Shown: positions 34,463 through 43,066 of the stretch, in pieces
Layout: each line of letters opens with the position of its first letter
Numbering within the stretch: position 1 is the stretch's first letter
NCBI GenBank assembly: GCA_046155285.1
Contig: JBJXEA010000011.1
Coordinates: 1 to 64,000 of the forward strand
From: CAILHX01 sp046155285
GTDB lineage: Bacteria; Pseudomonadota; Gammaproteobacteria; Burkholderiales; Methylophilaceae
DNA: 64,000 nt
Direction of reading: 5' to 3'
Notes under the pieces: generated by a model
Told to the model about the DNA's origin: nothing
The model's database searches: none
What the model saw: the letters and a program-made list of their open reading frames with translations, nothing else
Position numbers and translations under genes: made by a program

Positions 34463-35211
34463 AAACTTAATGAACGCCCACCATCTACCGCAATCACTTG
34501 TCCAGTGGTGAATGGCGCGTCTAGGATTAAAAATTTTACTGCGCGTGCCACATCTTCTGGCTCGCCCAGGCGTTTGAGCAGGGTTTGCGAGATGACTGTT
34601 TGGCGGTAATCTTCGTCAAACTCGAGCTCGTTTTCTGGCCACAGCACTGGCCCAGGCGCCACGGCATTGACCCGCACTTGTGGCGCTAAATCCTTAGCCA
34701 AAGAGCGCGTCAGCGTCACTAACCCAGCTTTGGCTACGCTATAAACCACATAGTCTTTTTTCGGTTGCTCCACATGCATGTCGGTGATGTTGACGATGCA
34801 ACCGTGCCGCGCTTTCAAATGTGGCGCTGCGGCTTGAGATAAAAATAAGGGTGCGCGTAAATTAGAACCCGTCAAATCTTCCCACCCCGCTAAATCTATC
34901 TCGCCCACGGGGGTTGGGTAATAGCTGGAGGCATTGTTGATTAGCACGTCCAAACCGCCAAAGGCGTGAACAGTGGCTTCTACCAAGTTGGGTAAGGCGG
35001 CGACATCCAGCAAATCGGCCTGTACCAAACTCACAGAGCCAGCCCGCGCCGCGTTTAGCTCAGCCTGCAAGGATTTTGCCTCATGTTCAGAGCTGCGGTA
35101 GTGAATCATCAAGTTGGCACCGCTGGTATGCAGCAAACGGCAAATCGCCGCGCCCACGCGCTTGGCGCCGCCGGTAATCAGGATGGTTTTTGGGATATCG
35201 CTGGAAGTCAT
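34459..35211 (-). CDS. Short-chain dehydrogenase, pteridine reductase-like
   Basis: 250 residues, classical SDR. NADPH-binding TGGAKRVGAAI near residue 13, NNASSYYPTPVGEI near 92, catalytic YSVAKAG near 158 and TGQVIAVDGGRSLSL at the C-terminus. The TGGAKRVG variant is typical for pteridine/dihydromonapterin reductases (FolM-like), so folate or pterin reduction is the likely role. Divergent from the MidA-type methyltransferase. Confidence 0.85.
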   Translation of the reverse strand: MTSSDIPKTILITGGAKRVGAAICRLLHTSGANLMIHYRSSEHEAKSLQAELNAARAGSVSLVQADLLDVAALPNLVEATVHAFGGLDVLINNASSYYPTPVGEIDLAGWEDLTGSNLRAPLFLSQAAAPHLKARHGCIVNITDMHVEQPKKDYVVYSVAKAGLVTLTRSLAKDLAPQVRVNAVAPGPVLWPENELEFDEDYRQTVISQTLLKRLGEPEDVARAVKFLILDAPFTTGQVIAVDGGRSLSL

Positions 35212-35243
35212 GTTTTAAGTCTCGTGAAGCTATAATGTAGCAT

Positions 35244-36380
35244 ATGTCACCTCTGCCGCCCCCTAGTTCCCTCGCGCTTGCTCACAGCCAACAACTTACC
35301 GCTTTCATTAACGATGAAATTAGAGCGACTGGCGCTTGGTTGAGCTTTGCTCGTTTTATGGAGTTAGCGCTTTACGCGCCGGGTTTGGGCTATTACAGCG
35401 CGGGTTTGGAGAAGTTCGGCGAAGGCGGTGATTTTGTAACTGCACCGGAAATCTCGCCGCTGTTTGGGCGCACTTTAGCGCGGCAGATAGCCGAAATTCT
35501 AGCTGAGACTGGTGGTGATATTCTGGAGTTAGGCGCGGGCAGCGGAAAGCTGGCAGCCACGCTGCTGCTAGAGTTGGAGCAAGTTGGCTGCTTACCTGAG
35601 CACTATTTTATTTTGGAAGTCAGTGCAGGTTTGCAACAGCGACAAAAAGCGCAGCACTTACCTTCGCATTTGGCGCAAAAGCTGGTGTGGTTGGATGCCT
35701 TGCCAGCCAGCTTTAATGGTGTGATCTTGGGCAACGAGGTGTTGGACGCGCTGCCTGTGCACTTGGTGTTTCAGGGCGAAGGGCAGCTGTTTGAACGCGG
35801 CGTGACGGTGGAAAATGGACAGTTGGTTTGGCAGGATAAACCTTTAATTGCCGGTGCTTTATTCGAAGCTGCGCGAGCGCTGAATCTGCCACCCCAATAC
35901 TTAACCGAAATCAATCTCGCCGCCTCTGGCCTAGTTTCCAGCCTTGCGGATTGTTTACAGCACGGCTTGATGCTGTGGCTGGATTATGGCTTTCCAAGGT
36001 CTGAGTATTCCCACCCGCAGCGCGATGCTGGCACTTTGATGTGCCATTATCGCCACCACGCCCATGCCGATCCCTTGATAAACTTAGGCTTGCAGGACAT
36101 CACCGCGCACGTGGATTTCAGCGCAGTGGCTAAATCAAGCGACTTGGAATTGCTGGGCTACACCACGCAAGCACAATTTCTCATCAATTGCGGCATCACT
36201 GATTTATTGGCCGAAACTTCGCCGGAAGATGTCGCGGCTTACATGCCACAAGTGGCTGCGGTGCAAAAACTGCTTTCCCCTGCCGAGATGGGCGAATTAT
36301 TCAAAGTCATCGCACTTGGGAAAAATATCAACATGCCTCTGATGGGCTTTGCACAAGGCGATAAGCGCTATACGCTTTAA
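35244..36380 (+). CDS. MidA/NDUFAF7-family methyltransferase
   Basis: 378 residues. SAM-binding motif ILELGAGSGKLAATLL near residue 93 and the family start FARFMELALYAPGLGYYSAGLEKFGEGGDFVTAPEISPLFGR split over residues 33-75. Eukaryotic relatives methylate an arginine of respiratory complex I; the bacterial target is not established. Divergent from the SDR gene. Confidence 0.88.
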   Translation: MSPLPPPSSLALAHSQQLTAFINDEIRATGAWLSFARFMELALYAPGLGYYSAGLEKFGEGGDFVTAPEISPLFGRTLARQIAEILAETGGDILELGAGSGKLAATLLLELEQVGCLPEHYFILEVSAGLQQRQKAQHLPSHLAQKLVWLDALPASFNGVILGNEVLDALPVHLVFQGEGQLFERGVTVENGQLVWQDKPLIAGALFEAARALNLPPQYLTEINLAASGLVSSLADCLQHGLMLWLDYGFPRSEYSHPQRDAGTLMCHYRHHAHADPLINLGLQDITAHVDFSAVAKSSDLELLGYTTQAQFLINCGITDLLAETSPEDVAAYMPQVAAVQKLLSPAEMGELFKVIALGKNINMPLMGFAQGDKRYTL

Positions 36381-36409
36381 TTACCTACCACCCCCGCCGC
36401 GAGCAGCGA

Positions 36410-36475
36410 CCCCTCCTCATCGAGGAGGGGAGGCAAAATCCCCGCCTTTTCAAGGCGGGGTGGCGCAATAGCGCC
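36410..36475. repeat. Three consecutive perfect hairpins
   Basis: CCCCTCCTC/GAGGAGGGG (36410-36430), CCCCGCCTT/AAGGCGGGG (36440-36460) and GGCGC/GCGCC (36462-36475). All are perfect stems packed in 66 bp between the MidA-type gene and trmB. They resemble REP/BIME-type repeats and may act as a terminator or mRNA stabiliser. No T tract follows. Confidence 0.7.
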
Positions 36476-36509
36476 GGGGCGGTTTAGGCTGCTCAGCTAT
36501 AATCTCACT

Positions 36510-37196
36510 ATGACAACCGAAGACAAAAAAAACCGCAGCATCCGCAGCTTTGTGCTGCGTCAAGGGCGAATTTCTGATGCTCAGCAACGCGCTTACGATG
36601 AGTTGCTACCGCGCTATAGCATTGAATACCAGCCCGAAATTTTGGATTTGGCTCAAACCTTTGGCAGACAAGCCCCCAAAATCCTAGAAATCGGCTTCGG
36701 CATGGGCAGCGCTACTGCCCAAATCGCCGCCGCCATGCCGCATCAGGATTATCTCGGCGTGGAAGTACATACCCCCGGAGTCGGCGCGTTAATGCGCTTG
36801 CTGGATGCGGAGCAGTTGAACAACGTGCGCATTATTCAGCACGATGCAGTGGAGGTATTAGCCAACATGATTGCCGAGAATAGTTTGGATGGCGCACATA
36901 TCTTCTTCCCCGACCCTTGGCCGAAGACGCGTCACCACAAACGCCGCTTGATACAAGCGCCGCTGGTCAAATTATTGGTTTCGCGTCTGAAAGTCGGCGG
37001 CTATGTTCATCTGGCAACGGATTGGCAGGAGTATGCGGAGTGGATGCTGGAGGTGCTGAATGCTGAGGTGACGCTAAAAAATACTGCGGAAAGCTACGCG
37101 ATGAAGCCGGATTATCGGCCAGAGACCAAGTTTGAACGGCGCGGGCTAAACTTGGGGCATGGGGTGTGGGATATTGTGTTCCGCAGAGTTTTGTAG
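36510..37196 (+). CDS. trmB: tRNA (guanine-N7)-methyltransferase
   Basis: Forms m7G46 in tRNA. 228 residues. SAM motif ILEIGFGMGSATAQIA near residue 60, IFFPDPWPKTRHHKRRLI near 130 and the C-terminal PETKFERRGLNLGHGVWDI are signature TrmB segments. Convergent with metF; stops are 2 bp apart. Confidence 0.96.
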   Translation: MTTEDKKNRSIRSFVLRQGRISDAQQRAYDELLPRYSIEYQPEILDLAQTFGRQAPKILEIGFGMGSATAQIAAAMPHQDYLGVEVHTPGVGALMRLLDAEQLNNVRIIQHDAVEVLANMIAENSLDGAHIFFPDPWPKTRHHKRRLIQAPLVKLLVSRLKVGGYVHLATDWQEYAEWMLEVLNAEVTLKNTAESYAMKPDYRPETKFERRGLNLGHGVWDIVFRRVL

Positions 37197-37198
37197 CG

Positions 37199-38035
37199 CT
37201 ATATCCCTAATCTTTGCCAAATAGTGGAAACCGCACCCGCCTGATTCAAGGCATAAAAATGCAAACCAGGTGCGCCACCTGCTAATAATTTATCGCATAG
37301 TTCCGTCACTACATCTAGCCCCAAAGCGCGTACCGAGGCGATGTCATCGCCATAATCCGCCAACCTTAAACTTAGCCAGCGCGGGATTTCCGCGCCGCAC
37401 ATGGTGGAAAATCTTGCCAATTGCGCGTAGTTGTAGATGGGCATGATGCCGGGATACACCGGAATCGCAATCCCCATCGCGTCGCACTCTTCCATGAAGC
37501 GGAAATAGGCATCTGCGTTGTAGAAATACTGGGTGATGGCGGCGTTGGCACCAGCATCCACCTTGCGTTTGAAGTTGGCGAGATCGGCTTTGGCTGATGC
37601 GGCTTCGGGGTGAATTTCGGGGTAGGCGGCGACTTCGATTTCGAACCAATCGCCGGTTTCTTTGCGGATAAATTCTACCAACTCGCAAGCATAGCGAAAG
37701 TCGCTAGCGCTGACCTCACCAGAAGGTAAATCGCCACGCAAAGCCACAATGTGGCGAAAACCATGCGCTTTGTATTGCGCGAGCACATCTTTGATTTCAT
37801 CACGAGTAGATGCGATGCAAGACAAGTGTGGCGCGGCTTCCAAGCCATCTGCTTGAATATCCAACACGGTTTCTAAAGTACGGTCACGCGTCGAGCCACC
37901 CGCGCCAAAAGTCACCGAAAAGAACTTCGGCTTCAATTGGGCGAGTTGCTGACGCGCCGTGCGCAGCTTGGCCATGCCTTCCGCCGTTTTAGGCGGAAAG
38001 AACTCGAAGCTGTAAATGCGCTTTTCGCGGGTCAA
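37199..38035 (-). CDS. metF: 5,10-methylenetetrahydrofolate reductase
   Basis: 278 residues. The N-terminus EKRIYSFEFFPPKTAEG with the catalytic glutamate and the SVTFGAGGSTRD, ALRGDLP and TQYFYNAD segments identify MetF (FAD enzyme). Provides 5-methyl-THF for methionine synthesis. Starts 3 bp after the ahcY stop, so both are made from one mRNA controlled by the upstream SAH riboswitch. Confidence 0.97.
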   Translation of the reverse strand: MTREKRIYSFEFFPPKTAEGMAKLRTARQQLAQLKPKFFSVTFGAGGSTRDRTLETVLDIQADGLEAAPHLSCIASTRDEIKDVLAQYKAHGFRHIVALRGDLPSGEVSASDFRYACELVEFIRKETGDWFEIEVAAYPEIHPEAASAKADLANFKRKVDAGANAAITQYFYNADAYFRFMEECDAMGIAIPVYPGIMPIYNYAQLARFSTMCGAEIPRWLSLRLADYGDDIASVRALGLDVVTELCDKLLAGGAPGLHFYALNQAGAVSTIWQRLGI

Positions 38036-38038
38036 GAC

Positions 38039-39460
38039 TTAGTACCGGTACTGGTCGGCTTTGTAAGGGCCTTGCTTGGAAACCCCGATGTAGGCGGCTT
38101 GCTGGTCACTTAACTCGGACAATTGCGCGTTGAGTTTTTTCAGTTGCAAACGCGCAACTTTTTCGTCCAAGTGCTTAGGCAAGGTATAAACGCCAACTGG
38201 ATAGTCACTGTTGCGACCAAATAGCTCAATCTGCGCGATGGTCTGATTGGCGAAGCTGGAGCTCATTACATAAGATGGATGGCCGGTGCCGCAGCCCAAA
38301 TTCACTAAGCGGCCTTTGGCTAGCAGGATAATGCGCTTGCCGTCAGGGAAAATGACGTGGTCCACTTGCGGTTTGATTTCATCCCACTCGTAACCTTCGA
38401 TGCTGGCAACGTCAATTTCGTTATCAAAATGGCCGATGTTGCACACGATAGCTTGGTCTTTCATTTTTGCCATGTGGTCGTGGGTGATGACGTGGTAGTT
38501 GCCGGTAGCGGTGACAAAAATGTCGGCTTTGTCTGCGGCATATTCCATAGTTACCACGCGGTAGCCTTCCATCGCGGCTTGAAGTGCACAGATAGGGTCA
38601 ATTTCGGTCACCCATACCTGAGCAGAAAGTGCACGCAATGCTTGAGCAGAGCCCTTGCCCACATCGCCATAACCAGCAACCACAGCAACCTTACCCGCTA
38701 CCATCACGTCGGTAGCGCGTTTGATGCCGTCCACCAAGGATTCGCGGCAGCCGTAAAGGTTGTCGAACTTGCTCTTGGTAACCGAATCGTTGACGTTGAT
38801 GCCGGGGAATTTCAGCTCGCCGCGTTCGTGCATTTGGTACAAACGATGCACGCCAGTGGTGGTTTCTTCGGTCACGCCTTTGATTTGCGCGAGACGCGTG
38901 GAATACCAAGTCGGATCAGCTGCCACTTTGGCTTTAATCGCGGCGAATAACACTTGTTCTTCTTCGCTGCCGGGCTTATCCAGCACCGTAATATCTTTTT
39001 CTGCTCTGGCACCCAAGTGTAGCAACAATGTCGCATCGCCGCCGTCGTCCAGAATCATGTTGGAATAATGCCCATTCGACCATTCAAAAATGCGGTGGGT
39101 GTAGTCCCAATAATCGGTCAGTGATTCGCCTTTGACCGCGAACACAGGCACGCCAGTGGCGGCAATGGCAGCTGCAGCATGGTCTTGGGTGGAGAATATA
39201 TTGCACGAAGCCCAGCGCACTTCAGCGCCCAATGCAGTCAGCGTTTCAATCAGCACCGCAGTCTGGATTGTCATGTGCAACGAGCCGGTGATGCGTGCGC
39301 CTTTCAGCGGTTTGGTCAACGCAAACTCTTCGCGGATGGCCATGAGTCCCGGCATTTCGGTCTCGGCAATAGCCATTTCTTTACGTCCCCAAGCGGCGAG
39401 AGACAAATCGGCAATAACGTAATCTTTGAAAGCAGTTTTTGAATCAGTCACAGTGTTCAT
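38039..39460 (-). CDS. ahcY: Adenosylhomocysteinase
   Basis: Hydrolyses S-adenosylhomocysteine to homocysteine and adenosine. 473 residues from the ATG at 39460, preceded by AAGGA; the frame is open to 39511 but that stretch is riboswitch and leader. NAD-binding GYGDVGKGSAQALR near residue 260, the SLTDYWDYTHRIFEW and NLGCGTGHPSYVMSSSF segments and the C-terminal GPYKADQYRY are all typical. Operon ahcY-metF. Confidence 0.98.
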   Translation of the reverse strand: MNTVTDSKTAFKDYVIADLSLAAWGRKEMAIAETEMPGLMAIREEFALTKPLKGARITGSLHMTIQTAVLIETLTALGAEVRWASCNIFSTQDHAAAAIAATGVPVFAVKGESLTDYWDYTHRIFEWSNGHYSNMILDDGGDATLLLHLGARAEKDITVLDKPGSEEEQVLFAAIKAKVAADPTWYSTRLAQIKGVTEETTTGVHRLYQMHERGELKFPGINVNDSVTKSKFDNLYGCRESLVDGIKRATDVMVAGKVAVVAGYGDVGKGSAQALRALSAQVWVTEIDPICALQAAMEGYRVVTMEYAADKADIFVTATGNYHVITHDHMAKMKDQAIVCNIGHFDNEIDVASIEGYEWDEIKPQVDHVIFPDGKRIILLAKGRLVNLGCGTGHPSYVMSSSFANQTIAQIELFGRNSDYPVGVYTLPKHLDEKVARLQLKKLNAQLSELSDQQAAYIGVSKQGPYKADQYRY

Positions 39461-39480
39461 TTCATTTTCCTTTGAACAAA

Positions 39481-39630
39481 TGTGAAGGAGGGGAGGTGGC
39501 TTGGCGCTCACCTAATTTCCGCACCTTGCACAGGTTAAATTAGGTGAACGCAGTTGAAAACTTATTGACTTCCGAGCCTGGGTTGCCGAATGGCAATCTC
39601 GCAGCGTTCCTCGGTAGGCCGTGAATTATA
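39481..39630 (-). promoter_or_regulatory. SAH riboswitch and promoter of ahcY-metF
   Basis: Minus-strand RNA. P1 is CCGAG (39614-39610) with CTCGG (39576-39572), enclosing the conserved AGGAACGCTGC loop and an ATTGCC/GGCAAC stem, then CCCAGGCTCGG. The pseudoknot is perfect: GAACGC in the loop pairs with GCGTTC at 39551-39546. A TATAAT lies at 39630-39625. Downstream, TCACCTAATTT/AAATTAGGTGA (39547-39537 with 39518-39508) forms an 11-bp stem. TCCTT near 39489-39485 can pair with the AAGGA Shine-Dalgarno. No T tract is seen, so control is likely at translation. SAH riboswitches known in this group are ON switches. Confidence 0.9.
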
Positions 39631-39650
39631 AAGGGAAACTTCCAAATTGG

Positions 39651-39818
39651 CTAGCAGCCTGTCGTACTTAAAGAATCGAAGCGAAAATTCGGCTGAACGA
39701 AGACAGATTTTGCCGGTTTTGCAGGCCAGTAGTTGTTCTATTGACCAAAAAAGCGGTGAAATATGAACCGTTCAGACCGATTTGCAGCCAATTTTCTTTA
39801 AGTCCGACAGGCTGCTAG
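39651..39818. mobile_element. 168-bp MITE-like element
   Basis: Terminal inverted repeats of 25 bp with one mismatch (39651-39675 and 39794-39818; outer part CTAGCAGCCTGTCG). No coding capacity inside. Both ends read CTAG, which could be a 4-bp target duplication but is ambiguous because CTAG is part of the palindrome. It lies at the -35 region of the ahcY promoter on its left side. Confidence 0.75.
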
Positions 39819-39820
39819 GA

Positions 39821-39949
39821 GTGATAGGGTGTGGCGTAACTGCGCTAGGATACTCAGCCACCAAAGCACCTCAAAGCGTCATCAAAGGCTTAGCTAGAGG
39901 TGACTCCGCTGGCAAACACTTTGGCCACATTTCAACCGATTTGGTATAA
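39821..39949 (+). pseudogene. Possible gene remnant abutting the MITE
   Basis: A 42-codon frame beginning at GTG 39821 just after the MITE end reads IGCGVTALGYSATKAPQSV then IKGLARGDSAGKHFGHISTD and stops at 39947. Composition looks protein-like rather than random, but I recognise no family and see no ribosome-binding site. It may be the tail of a gene whose front was lost when the element inserted. Confidence 0.25.
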
Positions 39950-39999
39950 AAATACCCCTTGAATATAACCTTATATAACCATAATATGTGCTTCTGCCG

Positions 40000-40260
40000 A
40001 TGGCTATTTATAGCGCCCTCAAGGAAGAGATTTCTGGGCTGGAAACAAGCAGTGATGGCGATGAGTAGCACCCCCTTTTCGTGCTTGAAATTTATGTATA
40101 AAACCCAATCGCTGTGGCTCGTATAAAGGCAAACCTGACCTAAAAAGAACTGGCGCAACGTATGGATGTGACGCAAGCTTTTATCAGCAAAATTGAAGGT
40201 CAGGGAAAAGTAACCGCAAAACTACTGGAGTGGGTTAAATTCGCTCTAGCAAAGGCCTAA
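40000..40260 (+). pseudogene. XRE-family regulator with three nonsense codons
   Basis: One frame from ATG 40000 to TAA 40258 reads MAIYSALKEEISGLE at the start, then NPIAVARIKANLT and KELAQRMDVTQAFISKIEGQ with the tail VTAKLLEWVKFALAKA. This is the layout of a HigA-like XRE antitoxin/regulator. It is interrupted by in-frame stops at 40066 (TAG), 40099 (TAA) and 40141 (TAA). The last replaces a Gln expected in LTQKELA. No toxin gene is recognisable next to it. Confidence 0.7.
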
Positions 40261-40271
40261 TCATTCCCCCT

Positions 40272-41189
40272 ATGAAAATCATCTTCGCCGGTACGCCGGA
40301 CTTTGCCGTACCCGCTCTCGCTGCGCTGATTAAGGCGAAGCATGAAATCGTGTTGGTTTTGACCCAGCCAGATCGGCCTGCGGGGCGGGGTATGAAGCTG
40401 AAAGCCAGTCCAGTGAAAGAGTTGGCTTTGTCGCACCATCTGTCCGTATTCCAGCCGGAAACGCTTAAAACAGCAGAAGTGCAAACACGCATCGCTGCCG
40501 TTCATGCCGATGTGATGGTGGTTGCGGCTTACGGGCTGATTATTCCGCAGATTGTCTTGGATATGCCGAAGCGAGGTTGTTACAACATCCATGCCTCGCT
40601 GCTTCCGCGCTGGCGCGGCGCGGCACCAATACAGCGGGCTCTTTTGGCCGGGGACAGCGAAACCGGCGTGACCATCATGCAAGTGGTGCTGGCGCTGGAC
40701 GCGGGGGCGATGTTGAAGAAGGGCGTGATTCCCATTGCTGCTCAAGACACCGCGCAAACTTTGCATGATGCATTGGCGGAGCAAGGTGGCAGGCTGATGG
40801 TGGAAGCGTTGGCGGAGCTTGATGATTTGAATCCAGAACCTCAAGACGAGGCGCTGGTGACCTACGCTGAGAAGTTGCAAAAATCTGAAGCGCCGATTGA
40901 TTGGACGTGTTCTGCCACAGCGCTGTCAAAACAGATTCGAGCCTTCAATCCTTTTCCCGTGGCAACGGCGATGATGCAGGGCGAGGTGTGGAAAATCTAT
41001 TTTGCTGGAGTTGGGGGGTGGCATGGTAATCCGGGCGAGATTGTAGGTTTAGAAAGCGGTATCGTGGTGGCTTGCGGTGAAGGTGCGCTGTGCATCACTG
41101 AACTGCAAAAACCCGGCGGAAAGCGGCTGGGATGGAAAGAATTTTTGGCGGGAACGCCCTTAAAAATAGGTGATAAATTTAGTGCATAA
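40272..41189 (+). CDS. fmt: Methionyl-tRNA formyltransferase
   Basis: Formylates initiator Met-tRNA using 10-formyl-THF. 305 residues. KIIFAGTPDFAVPALAALI at the N-terminus, the catalytic region NIHASLLPRWRGAAPIQRA near residue 108 and VTIMQVVLALDAGAML near 135 are diagnostic. The usual upstream def gene is missing; instead the XRE remnant and MITE precede it, so def may have been separated by rearrangement. Coupled to rsmB. Confidence 0.97.
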   Translation: MKIIFAGTPDFAVPALAALIKAKHEIVLVLTQPDRPAGRGMKLKASPVKELALSHHLSVFQPETLKTAEVQTRIAAVHADVMVVAAYGLIIPQIVLDMPKRGCYNIHASLLPRWRGAAPIQRALLAGDSETGVTIMQVVLALDAGAMLKKGVIPIAAQDTAQTLHDALAEQGGRLMVEALAELDDLNPEPQDEALVTYAEKLQKSEAPIDWTCSATALSKQIRAFNPFPVATAMMQGEVWKIYFAGVGGWHGNPGEIVGLESGIVVACGEGALCITELQKPGGKRLGWKEFLAGTPLKIGDKFSA

Positions 41190-42438
41190 CGCCCAACTTA
41201 TCGCCGCGCAAGTGGTAGCCAAAGTCCTCGCCGGACGAAACTTGAATCAAGCGCTGGAAGAAGCGCGACAGCCTGACTTCACGCCGCAGCAACGCGGTAT
41301 CACGCAAGATTTGAGCTACGGCACTTTGCGCTGGCTTTCGCGTTTGCAAGCGCTGCTGGCGGGGCTGTTGGAGCGGCCTTTGAACGACGAGCGCGTGCAA
41401 AACCTATTGCTGGTGGCCTTGTACCAACTGGAATACAGCAAAAATGCGCCGCACGCGGTGGTAGATCACGCGGTGCAAGCGGCGGCTAGTTTTGAGAAAT
41501 CATGGGCAAAAGGTTTGGTGAATGGCGTGTTGCGTAACTTCATTCGTCAACGCGAAACGCTGATTCAGAATCTGTCGCAGAAGCCTGCCACGCAACTTGC
41601 CTATCCACAATGGTGGGTGAACAAGCTGCAAAAGCAATACCCAGGCGCATGGGAGGCGATGCTGAAGGTGGGCAATCAGCATCCGCCCATGACTTTGCGC
41701 GTCAATGTTCGTAAAACCACGCGTGATGACTACCTCAATCAACTGTACAACGAAGGCATGGACGCGCATCCAGCGGGCGAATTTGGCATCACTTTAGACA
41801 AACCGTTGCCGGTGGAGAAGCTACCGGGGTTCAGCTTGGGCTTGCTTTCGGTACAAGATTTAGGCGCACAGTTCGCTGCACCAATGCTCGATGTGCAAGC
41901 TGAAATGCGGGTGCTGGACGCGTGCAGTGCGCCGGGCGGCAAAGCGGCGCATTTGCTGGAATTGGCGGAGATTGATTTGCTGGCGCTGGATAGTGACGAA
42001 GTGCGGCTGCAAAAAGTCAGCGGCACTTTGCAGCGGCTAGCGCTTAAAGCCACGGTTAAAACGGGTGATGCCGCCAAACCCGAAACCTGGTGGGACGGCC
42101 AGCCGTTCGACCGAATTCTGGCCGATGTGCCGTGCACTGCGTCCGGCATCGTGCGCCGTCATCCCGATATCAAATGGTTGCGGCGCGAGGCCGACATTGC
42201 CAGTTTCTGTGCGCAACAAACAGCGATTTTGCACAGTTTATGGTCAACATTGGCAAAGGGTGGTAAATTGCTGTACGCCACTTGCTCGGTGTTTGAAGAA
42301 GAAAATATCCAGCAAATTCAGGCATTTTTGGCAGCCACACCGGACGCTAAACCACTAGGTAACTGGGAGAAATCTGGTCAGCTTTTGCCTTGCGATGCAC
42401 ATGACGGATTTTTTTATGCGCTTATACAAAAAATGTAG
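41182..42438 (+). CDS. rsmB: 16S rRNA m5C967 methyltransferase
   Basis: 418 residues from the GTG at 41182, which has AGG about ten bases upstream and overlaps the fmt end; another GTG is at 41170. N-terminal NusB-like RNA-binding domain, then a Rossmann methyltransferase with CSAPGGKAAHLLEL near 250, DVPCTASGIVRRHPD near 318 and the second catalytic cysteine in LLYATCSVFEEEN near 372. Standard fmt-rsmB operon. Confidence 0.95.
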   Translation: MHNAQLIAAQVVAKVLAGRNLNQALEEARQPDFTPQQRGITQDLSYGTLRWLSRLQALLAGLLERPLNDERVQNLLLVALYQLEYSKNAPHAVVDHAVQAAASFEKSWAKGLVNGVLRNFIRQRETLIQNLSQKPATQLAYPQWWVNKLQKQYPGAWEAMLKVGNQHPPMTLRVNVRKTTRDDYLNQLYNEGMDAHPAGEFGITLDKPLPVEKLPGFSLGLLSVQDLGAQFAAPMLDVQAEMRVLDACSAPGGKAAHLLELAEIDLLALDSDEVRLQKVSGTLQRLALKATVKTGDAAKPETWWDGQPFDRILADVPCTASGIVRRHPDIKWLRREADIASFCAQQTAILHSLWSTLAKGGKLLYATCSVFEEENIQQIQAFLAATPDAKPLGNWEKSGQLLPCDAHDGFFYALIQKM

Positions 42439-43066
42439 CTTGATTCTGTGCACAGCGCTGTTGCTAGTGAATGCTGCTTACGTGCATGCCGCAGGTATCA
42501 CCGTGGCGCATGCCGAGCTGGTTGCCGTCGACGAGGTCTATCACCTCAATGCCGACTTTGAAATCAGCTTTAGCCACGAATTAGAAGAAGCCATCAACAA
42601 AGGTATTGCGCTCAATTTTTTGATCGAATTCGTGCTGATGGAGCCGCATAAATACTGGATGGATGAAGAAGCCACCAGCACTAGCATGGGCGCCAAGCTG
42701 GCCTACCACGCGCTATCCCGTCAATATTTGCTCACGCTGGGTAAGCATCAGGCCAGCTATGTCACCTTGGCGGAAGCGCTGGAGGCTTTGAGCAAGTTGC
42801 GCGGCTTGCCGGTAGTGGAAAAATCTGCCCTAAAAAAAGAAACCAATTATTACGCTTTGCTACGACTGCGGCTTGACCAAACGCGGCTGCCCAAACCGCT
42901 GCAAGTCAGCGCTATTGGCTCGGATGGTTGGAATTTGGTATCCGATCGTTTTCGCTGGAGCCCTAATTTTGACAAACCTGGCCTCGATAAATCCAGTTTA
43001 GATAAATCCAGCTTAGATAAATCCAGCTTAGATAAGTCCAACCTAGACAAACTAGAAAAACAATGA
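42416..43066 (+). CDS. DUF4390 exported protein with C-terminal peptide repeats
   Basis: 216 residues from the ATG at 42416, overlapping rsmB. Signal peptide MRLYKKCSLILCTALLLVNAAYVHA. The central part (VAVDEVYHLNADFEISFSHELEEAINKGI) is the DUF4390 domain, a periplasmic family often encoded between rsmB and ntrY. The C-terminus carries about five copies of a five-residue repeat, LDKSS, made by 15-bp DNA repeats. Stop overlaps the ntrY start. Function unknown; the position suggests a sensor accessory role. Confidence 0.85.
   Translation: MRLYKKCSLILCTALLLVNAAYVHAAGITVAHAELVAVDEVYHLNADFEISFSHELEEAINKGIALNFLIEFVLMEPHKYWMDEEATSTSMGAKLAYHALSRQYLLTLGKHQASYVTLAEALEALSKLRGLPVVEKSALKKETNYYALLRLRLDQTRLPKPLQVSAIGSDGWNLVSDRFRWSPNFDKPGLDKSSLDKSSLDKSSLDKSNLDKLEKQ
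42983..43053 (+). repeat. 15-bp tandem repeat within the DUF4390 gene
   Basis: Units of the type TTAGATAAATCCAGC start at 42983, 42998, 43013, 43028 and 43043. The middle two are identical and the outer ones diverged. Each unit encodes LDKSS or a close variant. A multiple of three keeps the frame whatever the copy number. Confidence 0.92.

Noticed and set aside
39871..40176. Minus-strand 101-codon frame
   Set aside because: Opposite the XRE pseudogene; no family resemblance and no start signal.
42983..43053. Repeat considered as CRISPR-like
   Set aside because: Units are 15 bp without spacers and encode a peptide repeat.
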